A stretch of 64,000 nt of DNA from G038396625 sp038396625. Lineage in GTDB: Bacteria; Bacillota; Clostridia; Peptostreptococcales; Thermotaleaceae. Numbering within the stretch: position 1 is the stretch's first letter; every line of letters begins with the position of its first letter. A program made the translations under genes and the position numbers. The DNA is taken from NCBI GenBank assembly GCA_038396625.1, contig CP121688.1, positions 3,224,001-3,288,000 of the forward strand, read 5' to 3'. Positions 40,827-50,268 of the stretch are shown here, in pieces. The notes beneath the pieces were generated by a model. The model had not been told where the DNA came from and made no database searches. It saw only the letters and a list, made by a program, of their open reading frames with translations.

Positions 40827-41807
40827 TTATTTAAAATTTTCCTCCATAAAATTTCTATATTCTTTTAATGCCTCTTTTGTAATCTCATTGATATTTAATG
40901 ATGGATAATTCGATTTGCAATATGTAACAAGCTTCTTAAACTCTATTTTCAATACTTCAATAGATTTTAATATTTCAGATTCAATATTTTTATCATTGGG
41001 TCTAATTCTACATATAGAGCCTTCCCCTTGTGCATGTTTTTCAAACCGCAAGCAATTCCTAAAAGCGTTAAAAAATTTTTCAACGCTTTTCTCTAATTCC
41101 TTATCATAGAGATAATACAAAGAAGAATTTAATAATGCTTTTATTCCTTCATAATAATGAAATACATCTGTATTAAAACTTAGGGATTCTTCCATCATCA
41201 AACAAAATCTATCTATAGAAGGTAAATAGACCGTACTAAAAATTTCACATACCATTTTTTCATCATTCTGCCTCATATTGTATTCGTTTAAATCTGAATG
41301 TGTGTTTTTATATTGCTCATTAAAAACAATTGTTTCAATTGCCGCTTTCAGTTTTGTTGTTAAATCGTTAAATGCTACTTTCTTTTTCTCTAAACTCCCA
41401 TCAAAAAAGTATGTTAGTATCCTATGTCCTCTTATATCAAAAGGAATATCTTTATCAATATTGCCATACGCTTCATTAAATACGAGAATAATATTCTCCC
41501 AGCCAGTATAGGCTACACCAAATCCAAGCTCAAACGCTACATTTGGATTAATGCATTTTCGGCCATTATCTCTACCATTTATTATGGAAATATCAAATAC
41601 TAAAATTTTACTTTCTTTAATTTTATTAAGAATCGTTTCTACAATATTTATAGCTCCGGACTTATCTTTTGTGTCTCTATCAACTGGTATAACGATTCCT
41701 GGGTTTTCTACCTCAATTTTTGAAACAGCTGCATTTAAAGTTCTTTGAATAAAATTACAGTTTATATCTTTCTCAATATCACTTTGCCAAGAATAAAATA
41801 TTTTCAT
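40827..41807 (-). CDS. TIR-like nucleotide-binding domain protein (CAP12/SEFIR-like), defence candidate
   Basis: 326 aa. N-terminal ~160 residues have FYSWQSDIEKDINCNFIQRT at the start (strand A and loop) and the hallmark INPNVAFELGFGVAYTGWEN, in which a Glu lies in the F-E-L-G motif as in TIR NADases of the CAP12/Pycsar-effector TIR family. C-terminal ~165 residues are helical and of unknown function. Start at the ATG 41807, with AAGGTG 5 bases upstream. No partner gene (cyclase, Argonaute, ThsB or sensor) is adjacent, so it is solitary; being mobile-element cargo it fits an abortive-infection effector. NADase activity is inferred. Confidence 0.7.
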   Translation of the reverse strand: MKIFYSWQSDIEKDINCNFIQRTLNAAVSKIEVENPGIVIPVDRDTKDKSGAINIVETILNKIKESKILVFDISIINGRDNGRKCINPNVAFELGFGVAYTGWENIILVFNEAYGNIDKDIPFDIRGHRILTYFFDGSLEKKKVAFNDLTTKLKAAIETIVFNEQYKNTHSDLNEYNMRQNDEKMVCEIFSTVYLPSIDRFCLMMEESLSFNTDVFHYYEGIKALLNSSLYYLYDKELEKSVEKFFNAFRNCLRFEKHAQGEGSICRIRPNDKNIESEILKSIEVLKIEFKKLVTYCKSNYPSLNINEITKEALKEYRNFMEENFK

Positions 41808-42072
41808 CAAATCACCTTCTCCAAATGCAATTTTATATAGCTCCCATTATTTACAATATAATAGCTACTGACGTAAGTTCTCTCTATAATGAAAGCAAAT
41901 TTGTACCAGTTATTATCATATAACATATTGGAATTTCTTACAATTTTTTTCAACCAAAAACTATTATTTCTAAGCTAGTCTTTTTATATATAAAAATATT
42001 TCTCTTTCCCTATTCTCTTTTTTCTTAAATAAATGTGCCCTTTTCACAGAATTTTAAAAAGAAAAAAGGTGA

Positions 42073-42261
42073 TTATAATAACCACCTTGTAAGTAATTGT
42101 CTAAGAGAAAGAAGTATCAATATTATTAATATTAGATATATAATCATTAAATCTACCCTAATTATTGCTCCTATCTGTGCTTCAGCCCATTTTGCCACAT
42201 AAAATTCCCATACAGCATAAAACATTAATGCAACTATCGTTGTACTTTGAATTTTATTCAT
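42073..42261 (-). CDS. Small membrane protein
   Basis: 62 aa. Two hydrophobic stretches: TIVALMFYAVWEFYVAKWAE and VDLMIIYLILIILILLSLRQ; basic end RQLLTRWLL. Not recognised. ATG on the - strand without a strong ribosome site, but the frame is well conserved hydrophobically. No link to neighbours is visible. Confidence 0.5.
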   Translation of the reverse strand: MNKIQSTTIVALMFYAVWEFYVAKWAEAQIGAIIRVDLMIIYLILIILILLSLRQLLTRWLL

Positions 42262-42557
42262 TTATTTCATGTGTTATTCAGCCTTCTTATTTTCATATTA
42301 GATTTACTTTCAGTTTATATAAAAAAATTCTTTGCTGTTGCATATTCAATCCTAAATTTTTAATATTGCTTTAAAGCATTCACAACCTTTCTGATAACTA
42401 CGTTTGACTATTTATTGTCATTGAAATGATATATTAAAACATATAAAAATATAGGGGTGATGCAGACATGGAAGTAATAATTGGATAAACTACAATGAAC
42501 TAGACAGAACTTTTCAGGTTATATGCAATAAAACCATAAATTAAAGGAGAAACAAAC

Positions 42558-42650
42558 ATGACCAAAAGAGACCGTCGTACATTTATAGATGCATTCAAGA
42601 ACAAATCTCTTTTCATTTACAATTTTGACAATACTACTACTCACTTTTAA
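42558..42650 (+). CDS. 30-aa small ORF
   Basis: 30 codons (MTKRDRRTFIDAFKNKSLF then FDNTTTHF) behind a strong AAAGGAG with 8-base spacing, the best ribosome site in this stretch. Could be a short peptide or the start of a broken gene; it is not recognised. Lies just before the convergent alanine racemase. Confidence 0.4.
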   Translation: MTKRDRRTFIDAFKNKSLFIYNFDNTTTHF

Positions 42651-42662
42651 AAATATCAGCTT

Positions 42663-43829
42663 TTAAAGGTTTAATACGTAATCAGTTATATTTATAATTT
42701 TTCCATTTTGTTTATATACTCTAGGGATTCTTTTGTTAAGCATGCAAAGCATGGCTGCAGGTATAGTATTGGCTCTTTCAGCAATTTCTTCTATGCGTAT
42801 TTTTTCCTCTTTATGGCTACCCATTAGTATAGCTTCATCACCTCTGCTCACATTGATTCCATTAACCTCTACCATACATTGATCCATACAAATTTGGCCA
42901 ACTATGCGAAATTTTGTACCATCTATTATAACTTCGCCTTTATTACTAAGCAATCTGCTACAGCCATCGGCATATCCGATAGGAAGTGTCGCTATTTTTG
43001 ACTTTTCTTTGGTTTCATATGTTAATCCATAGCTTATCCTTTCTCCTTTTTCTATTTCTTTTACATGGGAGACTTGTGCTTTTAGTGTCATGATACTTTT
43101 TAGTTTAAGTTTTTCCCTGTCAGCTTTAGGATAAGGGTATATGCCATATAGAATAATTCCTGCTCTAACCATATCAAAATTCATATCAGGAAAATTCATT
43201 ATGGCAGCACTGTTTGATACGTGTTTTATAGGAATATCCACATTGATTTTCTCTAACGCATCACACACATATTTAAACTTATCAGCTTGTTTATATGTAA
43301 AAGCTACATCTTCATCTGCTACTGGAAAATGAGTAAAAATTCCTTCAATATAAACATGGGGGAGCTCATGAATTTTTTTAATAATTTCTATAGTATTGGG
43401 CTCTGCTTTTAGTCCCAACCTATTCATACCCGTTTCTATCTTTATATGAAATTTTATTGTTTTATCTAATTCTTTGGCTTTTTTAGAAAAAAAGGCTGCT
43501 TGGTCATATGTATAAATGGTAAGCGTTATGTCATCTTTAATGGCAGCTTCTGCTAAATATTCTGGAGTATATCCTAGTATAAGTATATCAATATCATTAA
43601 AAACTTTTCTAAGATGTCTTGCTTCAGATAGATGGGCTACACCATATTTTTTAACTCCATGTTCCTTCAGTTTTCGTACTATTTCAATAGCACCATGTTG
43701 ATAGGCATCGGCCTTCACTATGGCCATAAATTCTGTCTGGGGTTTTAGAAGCTTTTTTATCTCTCTATAGTTATAGGATAGATTATCTAAATTGATTTCA
43801 AGCCATGTAGGGCGTGTCAAATCTTTCAT
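42663..43829 (-). CDS. alr: Alanine racemase
   Basis: 388 aa, fold III PLP racemase. N-terminal barrel with FMAIVKADAYQHGAIEIVRK (PLP Lys near residue 39), FHIKIETGMNRLGL, IFTHFPVADE and VRAGIILYGIYPYP; C-terminal beta domain with ISYGLTYETKEKSKIATLPI (catalytic Tyr) and GQICMDQCMVEV. Interconverts L- and D-alanine for peptidoglycan; a second housekeeping copy would usually exist. Preceded by an AGCS symporter and a RocB-like peptidase in the same direction, so it may be used with imported alanine or D-alanine. Spacing from the symporter is ~170 bases. Confidence 0.95.
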   Translation of the reverse strand: MKDLTRPTWLEINLDNLSYNYREIKKLLKPQTEFMAIVKADAYQHGAIEIVRKLKEHGVKKYGVAHLSEARHLRKVFNDIDILILGYTPEYLAEAAIKDDITLTIYTYDQAAFFSKKAKELDKTIKFHIKIETGMNRLGLKAEPNTIEIIKKIHELPHVYIEGIFTHFPVADEDVAFTYKQADKFKYVCDALEKINVDIPIKHVSNSAAIMNFPDMNFDMVRAGIILYGIYPYPKADREKLKLKSIMTLKAQVSHVKEIEKGERISYGLTYETKEKSKIATLPIGYADGCSRLLSNKGEVIIDGTKFRIVGQICMDQCMVEVNGINVSRGDEAILMGSHKEEKIRIEEIAERANTIPAAMLCMLNKRIPRVYKQNGKIINITDYVLNL

Positions 43830-43996
43830 GATGAATCTCCTCCTTTGATAATAATAAAAATAACAATGTTTAATAGATTAAGGTAGAAAATTAATCTTCT
43901 ACTATGGAATAATGTTTATGAATTTGAAATTGAATCCATAGCAGAAGAAAATATTAAAATAGATAACGAAATTTTCTATGTTTCACAAAATATGCG

Positions 43997-45379
43997 CTAT
44001 AAGTTGGACTTCTCAACATCTTGTAGATAATAATCTTCGGAGTTGAAAAATTCATTTTTCAGCTGTACCACTTCCTTACTCAGTGCAATAATTGCAAAGA
44101 CATTAGGAATAATGATCATTGCCATTAAAAGATCGAGAAATTGCCACAATTCCTTTGCACCACCAAGGGCGCCAACCAGAATAGACACAAGATAAATAGA
44201 ACGCATAATTTTTGAAAATTTGAGGCCAAATAAGAATTCAGCTTGTTTTTCACCATAGAATATAATAACAATTACTGTCGATAAAACAAAGAATAATAAA
44301 GATAACGTAACAACCATACTACCGATACTACCAAAATAGTATCCAAACGCTGCAGCAGGCATTCCAGAAGGATTTGCTATCGATTCTGGGGATGACCAAA
44401 TGCCTGATGAAAGAACTACGAAGGCAGTCATTGTACAAATAATCAACGTATCTACAATAACTTCAAATATAGCCCAAAAACCTTGTCTAACAGGATGGTC
44501 ATTAACTGCTGCTGCATGGGCAATTGGCGCTGTGCCCATTCCAGCTTCATTTGAGTATACTCCTCTAGCAATACCCCATCGAACTGTAGCAGCCACAGCA
44601 GAACCAGCAAAGCCGCCAACTGCAGCAATAGGTTTAAATGCATACCCAAAGATCAGTGCAATAACGCTAGGCATTTTATCAATATTCATCAGAACAATAT
44701 ATAAGCATGCTAATATATAAAGCCCTGCCATGATAGGGACTAGCTTTTCAGTTACCTTACCAATTCGTTGGATGCCGCCAATGACAACAATAGAAATAGC
44801 AATCAATAGAATAATACCTGTAATCGTTGGTGATAGATGAAATGATTGCAGTGCAGAAGATGCTATAGAATTCGACTGAACCATTATACTTGGAACAATT
44901 TCTAACATTAAGAAGAAAGAAAAGAAAGCTCCTAGCCCCTTCATATTTAGGCCTTTTGAGATATAATACATTGGTCCACCAACGTATTCACCTTCTTCAT
45001 TCTTCTCACGGTATTTATATCCAAGGACTACCTCAGAAAACTTAGATGCCATTCCTAAAATTGAGATTAGCCACATCCAAAAAATTGCACCCGGACCACC
45101 AAATGCAATGGCTGCAGGAACACCAATGATATTTGATGCACCCACTGTAGAAGCTAACGCTGCTGTAACAGCTTGAAAAGGAGATACGCTGCCTTCACCC
45201 CCTTCTGAAGTACACATCATTTTACCGAATGTTTGTTTTAATATATAAGGTGCATATTTAATTTGAAAAAAGCCTAATCTAAATGAAAGAAAAACCCCTG
45301 CAAATCCTAGAATTATGATCATCGGTAAACCCCATAATATCCCTGAAATTTTACCGATGATTTGAAAAAATTTATCCAT
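43997..45379 (-). CDS. Alanine/glycine:cation (Na+) symporter, AGCS family
   Basis: 460 aa, ~11 hydrophobic helices. AGCS signatures: GGEGSVSPFQAVTAALASTV then GASNIIGVPAAIAFGGPGAI and GIARGVYSNEAGMGTAPIAH. Imports alanine, glycine or, in the GlnT branch, glutamine with Na+. ATG at 45379 chosen with GGAGGAGG 5 bases upstream. In Bacillus subtilis the GlnK/GlnL two-component system controls the AGCS member GlnT next to a glutaminase; here a GlnKL-like pair is two genes upstream, so glutamine is a reasonable alternative substrate, and alanine is favoured by the racemase downstream. Confidence 0.92.
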   Translation of the reverse strand: MDKFFQIIGKISGILWGLPMIIILGFAGVFLSFRLGFFQIKYAPYILKQTFGKMMCTSEGGEGSVSPFQAVTAALASTVGASNIIGVPAAIAFGGPGAIFWMWLISILGMASKFSEVVLGYKYREKNEEGEYVGGPMYYISKGLNMKGLGAFFSFFLMLEIVPSIMVQSNSIASSALQSFHLSPTITGIILLIAISIVVIGGIQRIGKVTEKLVPIMAGLYILACLYIVLMNIDKMPSVIALIFGYAFKPIAAVGGFAGSAVAATVRWGIARGVYSNEAGMGTAPIAHAAAVNDHPVRQGFWAIFEVIVDTLIICTMTAFVVLSSGIWSSPESIANPSGMPAAAFGYYFGSIGSMVVTLSLLFFVLSTVIVIIFYGEKQAEFLFGLKFSKIMRSIYLVSILVGALGGAKELWQFLDLLMAMIIIPNVFAIIALSKEVVQLKNEFFNSEDYYLQDVEKSNL

Positions 45380-45426
45380 AATTTCCTCCTCCAACCATAA
45401 TATTTTTCATTTTTACAACATATTTT

Positions 45427-47076
45427 TTATTTTAAAATATTAAGAATGGTTTCATACACCAATTTAGGTGCTATATTAAAGGAATATTCTTTCTCAATAC
45501 GTTCTGTATACTGATGCGCATCCTTTCCAAAAGGACCAATATTAACAACGGGTAAGTTCAAGGCTTGCATTTCTTCAAGTGGTAAATTATATTTCGAACC
45601 AAAAGCAGGCATATTTTCCATTAGATTAGCTATGACGTCCATATCTTGCGGTGCTGAAACAAAACTAAGATCCGAAATGTATGGATAAAACTTTTTTTGA
45701 ACGATATTGTAATCTGTGTTTAGCTTTTCTATAGATTGCGAAACTGCATTAAGCAGATTTTGCTCTTTATCATTCTTGCCCTCAACATAAATATGGGGGT
45801 AGTAAGGTGGTGAAAAATATACGATAATAACTGGATTTTTATCTGACCAAAGACTATGTACTTCTTCGACAATTCTAAGAGTAAATGCTCTTTCATCTAT
45901 AGATGGATCCTGTAAAAGATTTCTTTTAAGGTTTTCGATTTTCTGATCTAATGCATCTCCCAATTCTCCTTTTACTAAATTATACAACTCATTATAGGAG
46001 AGCACTCTAGCTTTCCATGGCAATTCATCATATGGATAGCCACTAGATTTGCAATAAATCTCATACCTCTCGTTTAACGTTTTCACAACCTCGTCAAAAA
46101 CATCAAAGGCTACTTTTTTCATTTTAGCTAGTACTTGATCTGGTGTACTGTTGTGAGTTGCATAATTAAAAAACAGATTAGATTTAGTGGCAATTTGTAC
46201 AGAGTATTCTTTTTTCAGATCTCTTTGTCTTAAAGTAATTGGAGGTAATGTCACTTCTCCCTCTACCACATCAGAGAAAGCCATATTGCTGTTAATTTTT
46301 GTAATTAAGCTACTCGAGATTTGATTTGGATCAAGCCCCTTATAGGGTTGACCAACATGCGTTTCTTTCCCAACAACTAAGAATGATGGCATTAATTTAC
46401 CAACTGTACCAATATAAATGTAACGATTATCATCACCATCATATCGTGGTGCCATATAATCTGTATCTACAACAGCTTGATATTTAAATCCATGGATCTG
46501 TTGTAGTTCAATCAATTTTGGTACAAAAGACAACATACCAGCTGAACTACCTTCTTCATCTCCTACAGCTGCAAATACAATATTCCCTTCAAAATCATCG
46601 ATAAATTTAGTAAGATTTTCAATAATTGCTATGATTGTTGCAACTCCACATTTCATATCAAAGATACCTCTACCAAAGAGCCAGTTTCCAGCATTTAAAT
46701 CCTTACGAGCCTCCTCTGGCAAACTGACTTGTTTAAGTTTTTCTGCCAATTCATAAGGTTTCGTTGCATATTCCTCAAATCCAGTATAGTCTGAAATACC
46801 AACTGTATCTGTATGTCCAATTAATACAGCTGTTTTTTTGCTGTTGCCTTTTTTCCCTTTCACTATTGCTAATACATTTTTTCTACCAATAGAATCATTT
46901 TCAAAATCTTGCAACTCTAATAGTTGTGAATTTTCTTTGTAATAAGCCATCTCCCTGAAAATATCATATATCCTAGTACTAATATTCAATTCGTCACGGG
47001 TTCCTACAACACTTCGTACGCTAGTCAGATCAATTGTTAATTCCTCGATTCTCTTTGATAAATCATTATTTATCAC
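45427..47076 (-). CDS. RocB-like M20 peptidase
   Basis: 549 aa, the length of RocB rather than of ordinary M20 enzymes. TAVLIGHTDTVGISDYTGFE (His/Asp ligands), GRGIFDMKCGVATIIAIIE (bridging Asp) and VFAAVGDEEGSSAGMLSFV (catalytic Glu pair); the C-terminal part contains FSPPYYPHIYVEG and VVNIGPFGKDAHQYTERIEK with the last His ligand. RocB is linked to arginine utilisation in Bacillus but its reaction is not settled. GTG start at 47076, GAGGAGG 7 bases upstream; a longer frame to 47199 crosses the terminator hairpin. Downstream of the two-component genes and upstream of the symporter. Confidence 0.85.
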   Translation of the reverse strand: MINNDLSKRIEELTIDLTSVRSVVGTRDELNISTRIYDIFREMAYYKENSQLLELQDFENDSIGRKNVLAIVKGKKGNSKKTAVLIGHTDTVGISDYTGFEEYATKPYELAEKLKQVSLPEEARKDLNAGNWLFGRGIFDMKCGVATIIAIIENLTKFIDDFEGNIVFAAVGDEEGSSAGMLSFVPKLIELQQIHGFKYQAVVDTDYMAPRYDGDDNRYIYIGTVGKLMPSFLVVGKETHVGQPYKGLDPNQISSSLITKINSNMAFSDVVEGEVTLPPITLRQRDLKKEYSVQIATKSNLFFNYATHNSTPDQVLAKMKKVAFDVFDEVVKTLNERYEIYCKSSGYPYDELPWKARVLSYNELYNLVKGELGDALDQKIENLKRNLLQDPSIDERAFTLRIVEEVHSLWSDKNPVIIVYFSPPYYPHIYVEGKNDKEQNLLNAVSQSIEKLNTDYNIVQKKFYPYISDLSFVSAPQDMDVIANLMENMPAFGSKYNLPLEEMQALNLPVVNIGPFGKDAHQYTERIEKEYSFNIAPKLVYETILNILK

Positions 47077-47148
47077 TGATGTACCTCCTCTTTTTTCATT
47101 TTTGTACATACAATAAAAACATATAGTTGTTTTCATATCTGGGAATAA

Positions 47149-47186
47149 GAAAATCCCCTTATAATTTTCATTATAATAAGGGGATT
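47149..47186 (-). terminator. Terminator after the response regulator
   Basis: Stem AATCCCCTTAT (47152-47162) with ATAAGGGGATT (47176-47186), then TTTTCTT on the - strand; separates the two-component genes from the RocB-AGCS-alr unit. Confidence 0.8.
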
Positions 47187-47241
47187 CGGTATGCCTCATA
47201 TTGCTTCAAAAGGTATGTCTGTTTCTTTAGAAAATTTGAAA

Positions 47242-48093
47242 TTATATGTCTTGTGATTGCATAATCAGATTTTCAATAAATTTCTCCAAATTAATACGCC
47301 CACCAGATTTACGCTTCCCACGAAGCATTTCCATTTCAAATCTAATATCTTCAAAGTCATAAAGAGTATTCGCATACTTCAAAAAATACTCATTCAAATT
47401 GTCCTCGATTCCTATATGCGCAAGATTTCTCAAGCCAACCGCTGAAGTTCTTCGCATTCGTTGCTTCATGATTTTAGGTTTTTTCCCCATCATTTTACAT
47501 AGTTCATTTAATGACAAATCTTGTGCTCTTTCTTTCTCATTTATTTTATATTCACAAATTGCAATTATATCAGTAGTTCCTCTTTCACCTAAAATAGCAA
47601 TTTCATTTAAGATTTTTCGTATCCGTTGAATTTGAGTATTAGCTGTATCTTTTATCTGATACTTTTTCTGAATTTCCAATGAATTATCCATAATTAAGCC
47701 TCTAAGGGTATCAAACTTTCGAGTAAGCATTATCTTTTCTGATACTGATTTGATAACACGTTCAACTTCTACAACATTAATTGGTTTATGAATAAAAAAT
47801 TCTATTCCTGCAATATAAACATCTGAAACCATTTCCGGTTCACTCACTTGTGAAATCATAATATAATGAGTATCAAGATTATGGTCTTTCAATAGTCGAA
47901 CTAGAGTTGCTCCATCGATTTCAGGCATTAAGTAATCGATCAATATAATATCTGGACGCTGCTGAATAATTTCTTCATAAGCGCACTGTCCATTGTGTTC
48001 ATAGCCAACAACAGTACCTAAATTTTGTTTTTCAATGATATTTTTCAAAACCAATACAATATTAATATCATCATCAACAATATAAAATCTCAT
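47242..48093 (-). CDS. Response regulator, GlnL/YcbB type
   Basis: 283 aa. Receiver domain: FYIVDDDINIVLVLKNIIEK, phosphoacceptor Asp in DIILIDYLMPEIDGATLVRL (near residue 54), Thr/Ser and Lys in MISQVSEPEM and FFIHKPINV. C-terminal half (~130-280) is the YcbB DNA-binding domain (RIRKILNEIAILGERGTTDI). This pairing of receiver and YcbB-type output is that of B. subtilis GlnL. Starts 4 bases inside the kinase 3' end (ATGA overlap), so both are co-translated. Likely controls the RocB/symporter genes. Confidence 0.88.
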   Translation of the reverse strand: MRFYIVDDDINIVLVLKNIIEKQNLGTVVGYEHNGQCAYEEIIQQRPDIILIDYLMPEIDGATLVRLLKDHNLDTHYIMISQVSEPEMVSDVYIAGIEFFIHKPINVVEVERVIKSVSEKIMLTRKFDTLRGLIMDNSLEIQKKYQIKDTANTQIQRIRKILNEIAILGERGTTDIIAICEYKINEKERAQDLSLNELCKMMGKKPKIMKQRMRRTSAVGLRNLAHIGIEDNLNEYFLKYANTLYDFEDIRFEMEMLRGKRKSGGRINLEKFIENLIMQSQDI

Positions 48094-49358
48094 GAGATTT
48101 CCCCTTCCAGTAAATTTTTAGGAATTCTAATAGAGAATATGGTACCTTTTTCTAACTCCGATTCAACGGAGAGTGAGCCTTGGAAATATTCTTCGACAAG
48201 GCTTTTGACCAAAGTTAGTCCAATACCCCGATTCATATCACCTGTCGTAGAATTATATTTTGTCGAGAACCCTGGATTAAATATATGGGGCATATGTTCT
48301 GCTTCAATACCTTTGCCAGTATCCGTTACTCTGATTATAACGTCAGCCTCTTCTGCATTAATTTTCAAACTAACAGCAGACATTTTTTTTTCTTTTGATG
48401 CTTCAATGGCATTTTGAACAAGATTTCCTAGTATTGACATAAGAAAGAAGTGAGATTTTACTTTGGCATTACCTATTACATTGCATTCAAAAGAAATAGC
48501 CTTATGGTTTTTTAAAAGATGTTCTTTTGTATTAAGCGTTAAAATTTGAGCAATTTCTTTGACAGTAAGTTCAGTGAATTCAAGCAGGTCAGGAAACGTT
48601 TGCTCTATACCAGAAATCACTCTGATATAGTCTTTTTTTATTTCGTGAACATCTTTAGATAAATTGAGAAGAATGCTTTTCAAGTCATGTTGAGATTTTT
48701 TTTCTAATACAATTTTATAGGCTTGAAAAGATTGTTGCATAACGGTTTCAATCCGATCCATGTTCTTATGCATAAAGTAGATCTCACTCTTAAAAGAAGA
48801 CGCCATTTCTAATAGATGGCGGTAACGAACTTCATGATCTTGGTTAATTAAAAATGATTGATAATAATTACTTGAAATAATAAGCACAATTAACATGAAT
48901 GTACGTATCCCTGCTATCAAAAGTAGCTTACTAACAATGCCGTAAGTCAAATTGAAAAAACCAATCCGAATACTAATTTCAATTAAGTTTCCAAAAAAAT
49001 CACAAATAAAAGCTGTTATAATTAAACGGTTAACATTATGTATTTTATTCTTTTGATATATTAAGTAAAAAATAATACCATATGTTAAATAAAAAATGCT
49101 GTCTGGCCATACTATCAAAAAAGCCTGCTTTGTCATCATGCTGTTCAAATATAAAAAATATCTGAATAATGGAGAAACAATAGAGATAATAAGACATAAC
49201 AATAAGCCACTTATATCTCTATTTAAATACAGTAAAAATGGCAAAATACCTGTCGAAAGACTTACTATAAAACCCTCTGTAAAAAGAGGTAGGTTAAATG
49301 TTGCTATAATACTAATAGTCAAAGAACACAGTAAAATACGCAACAGTTTGTTCCTCAT
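48090..49358 (-). CDS. Sensor histidine kinase, GlnK/YcbA type
   Basis: 422 aa. N-terminal ~180 residues are six or so membrane helices (LLRILLCSLTISIIATFNLP; LITAFICDFFGNLIEISIRI), then a short dimerisation part and an HATPase domain: N-box LGNLVQNAIEASKEKKMS, G1 VTDTGKGIEAEHMPHIFNPG, G2 GIGLTLVKSL. A canonical H-box is not obvious, as in SpoOB/CitA-related kinases. Start set at the second ATG (49358), 6 bases after AAGGAAGG. Paired with the GlnL-like regulator; senses an amino acid (glutamine in B. subtilis). Confidence 0.85.
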   Translation of the reverse strand: MRNKLLRILLCSLTISIIATFNLPLFTEGFIVSLSTGILPFLLYLNRDISGLLLCLIISIVSPLFRYFLYLNSMMTKQAFLIVWPDSIFYLTYGIIFYLIYQKNKIHNVNRLIITAFICDFFGNLIEISIRIGFFNLTYGIVSKLLLIAGIRTFMLIVLIISSNYYQSFLINQDHEVRYRHLLEMASSFKSEIYFMHKNMDRIETVMQQSFQAYKIVLEKKSQHDLKSILLNLSKDVHEIKKDYIRVISGIEQTFPDLLEFTELTVKEIAQILTLNTKEHLLKNHKAISFECNVIGNAKVKSHFFLMSILGNLVQNAIEASKEKKMSAVSLKINAEEADVIIRVTDTGKGIEAEHMPHIFNPGFSTKYNSTTGDMNRGIGLTLVKSLVEEYFQGSLSVESELEKGTIFSIRIPKNLLEGEIS

Positions 49359-49512
49359 AAACATCCTTCCTTATTTATCAACTATATATGATAGTTATCA
49401 AAACAAACTTTTAGTGCTAACCCAATTTATTTCAATATGTTTTTAAGAAATCTATTTCCTACAATCCTTAACTTAATAAAACACACCTTCATTATACTAT
49501 AGTATTTCTAAA

Positions 49513-50142
49513 TTAGCGAATAAAGTTCGTGAATACTTTATTTTCTCTTTCTGGTGCTTTCACAGTTTCTTTTCCGTTTTCAACCAATTTCATAAGCCAT
49601 GCCATATTTTTTCCTAAAACGCTCATTATTTGTTTTCCTTCTTCATCTTCTACAGCGTCTCCTGGTACCGTTCCGTGTATTACATTCCAGTAGTTTGAAG
49701 TTGGCATAAGCATTTCGGAATAATTAATGTAATTATTTAACTGTTCAAAAGTAGTAACTCCTCCTGAACGTCTAACTGCCACCACAGCTGCTCCTACCTT
49801 ATGTCTTAACATGCCGTTACCTGCAACATAAAATGCTCTATCTAAAAAAGACTTCATTGTACCACCTATAGCTGAATAATGCACTGGAGAACCTAGTATT
49901 ATACCCTCTGCCTCTTTCATTTTCTGTATCCATTCATTCACTTCGTCGTTATCAATGACACATTTCTCATCTCTATTTCTACGACAAGCATTACACGCTA
50001 GACAGCCTCTTATAGTCTTATCTCCTACATGAATAATCTCCACTTCTATCCCTTCTTTTTCTAATTCCTCTGTTACCATTTTTATTGCATGGTATGTGTT
50101 CCCTTCCCTTTTAGGACTCCCATTAAATGCAACAACTTTCAT
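49513..50142 (-). CDS. Flavodoxin-family NADPH-dependent FMN reductase
   Basis: 209 aa. VVAFNGSPKREGNTYHAIKM is the FMN phosphate loop, then the Cys-rich GCLACNACRRNRDEKCVIDN (possible thiol or Fe-S site, as in IsfD-type iron-sulfur flavoproteins) and ILGSPVHYSAIGGTMKSFLD. Reduces FMN or quinones/nitro compounds. ATG with AGGGGGAGAG upstream. Between the kinase and an OYE-type oxidoreductase of the same direction. Confidence 0.88.
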   Translation of the reverse strand: MKVVAFNGSPKREGNTYHAIKMVTEELEKEGIEVEIIHVGDKTIRGCLACNACRRNRDEKCVIDNDEVNEWIQKMKEAEGIILGSPVHYSAIGGTMKSFLDRAFYVAGNGMLRHKVGAAVVAVRRSGGVTTFEQLNNYINYSEMLMPTSNYWNVIHGTVPGDAVEDEEGKQIMSVLGKNMAWLMKLVENGKETVKAPERENKVFTNFIR

Positions 50143-50268
50143 ATATCTCTCCCCCTCTATTGAAATGCATAAGCTTCAAGTCCAACCATACGTTTAATAT
50201 CATCGGTTGAACTCATCCCTCAGTGAATAGGCACTTTACTCTATTTCTTATAGGCACCTTCAAAATAT

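Noticed and set aside
43910..44030. Coding-like + strand piece (YEFEIESIAEENIKID) between alr and the symporter
   Set aside because: No start codon, about 40 codons, overlaps the symporter 3' end; possible relic only.
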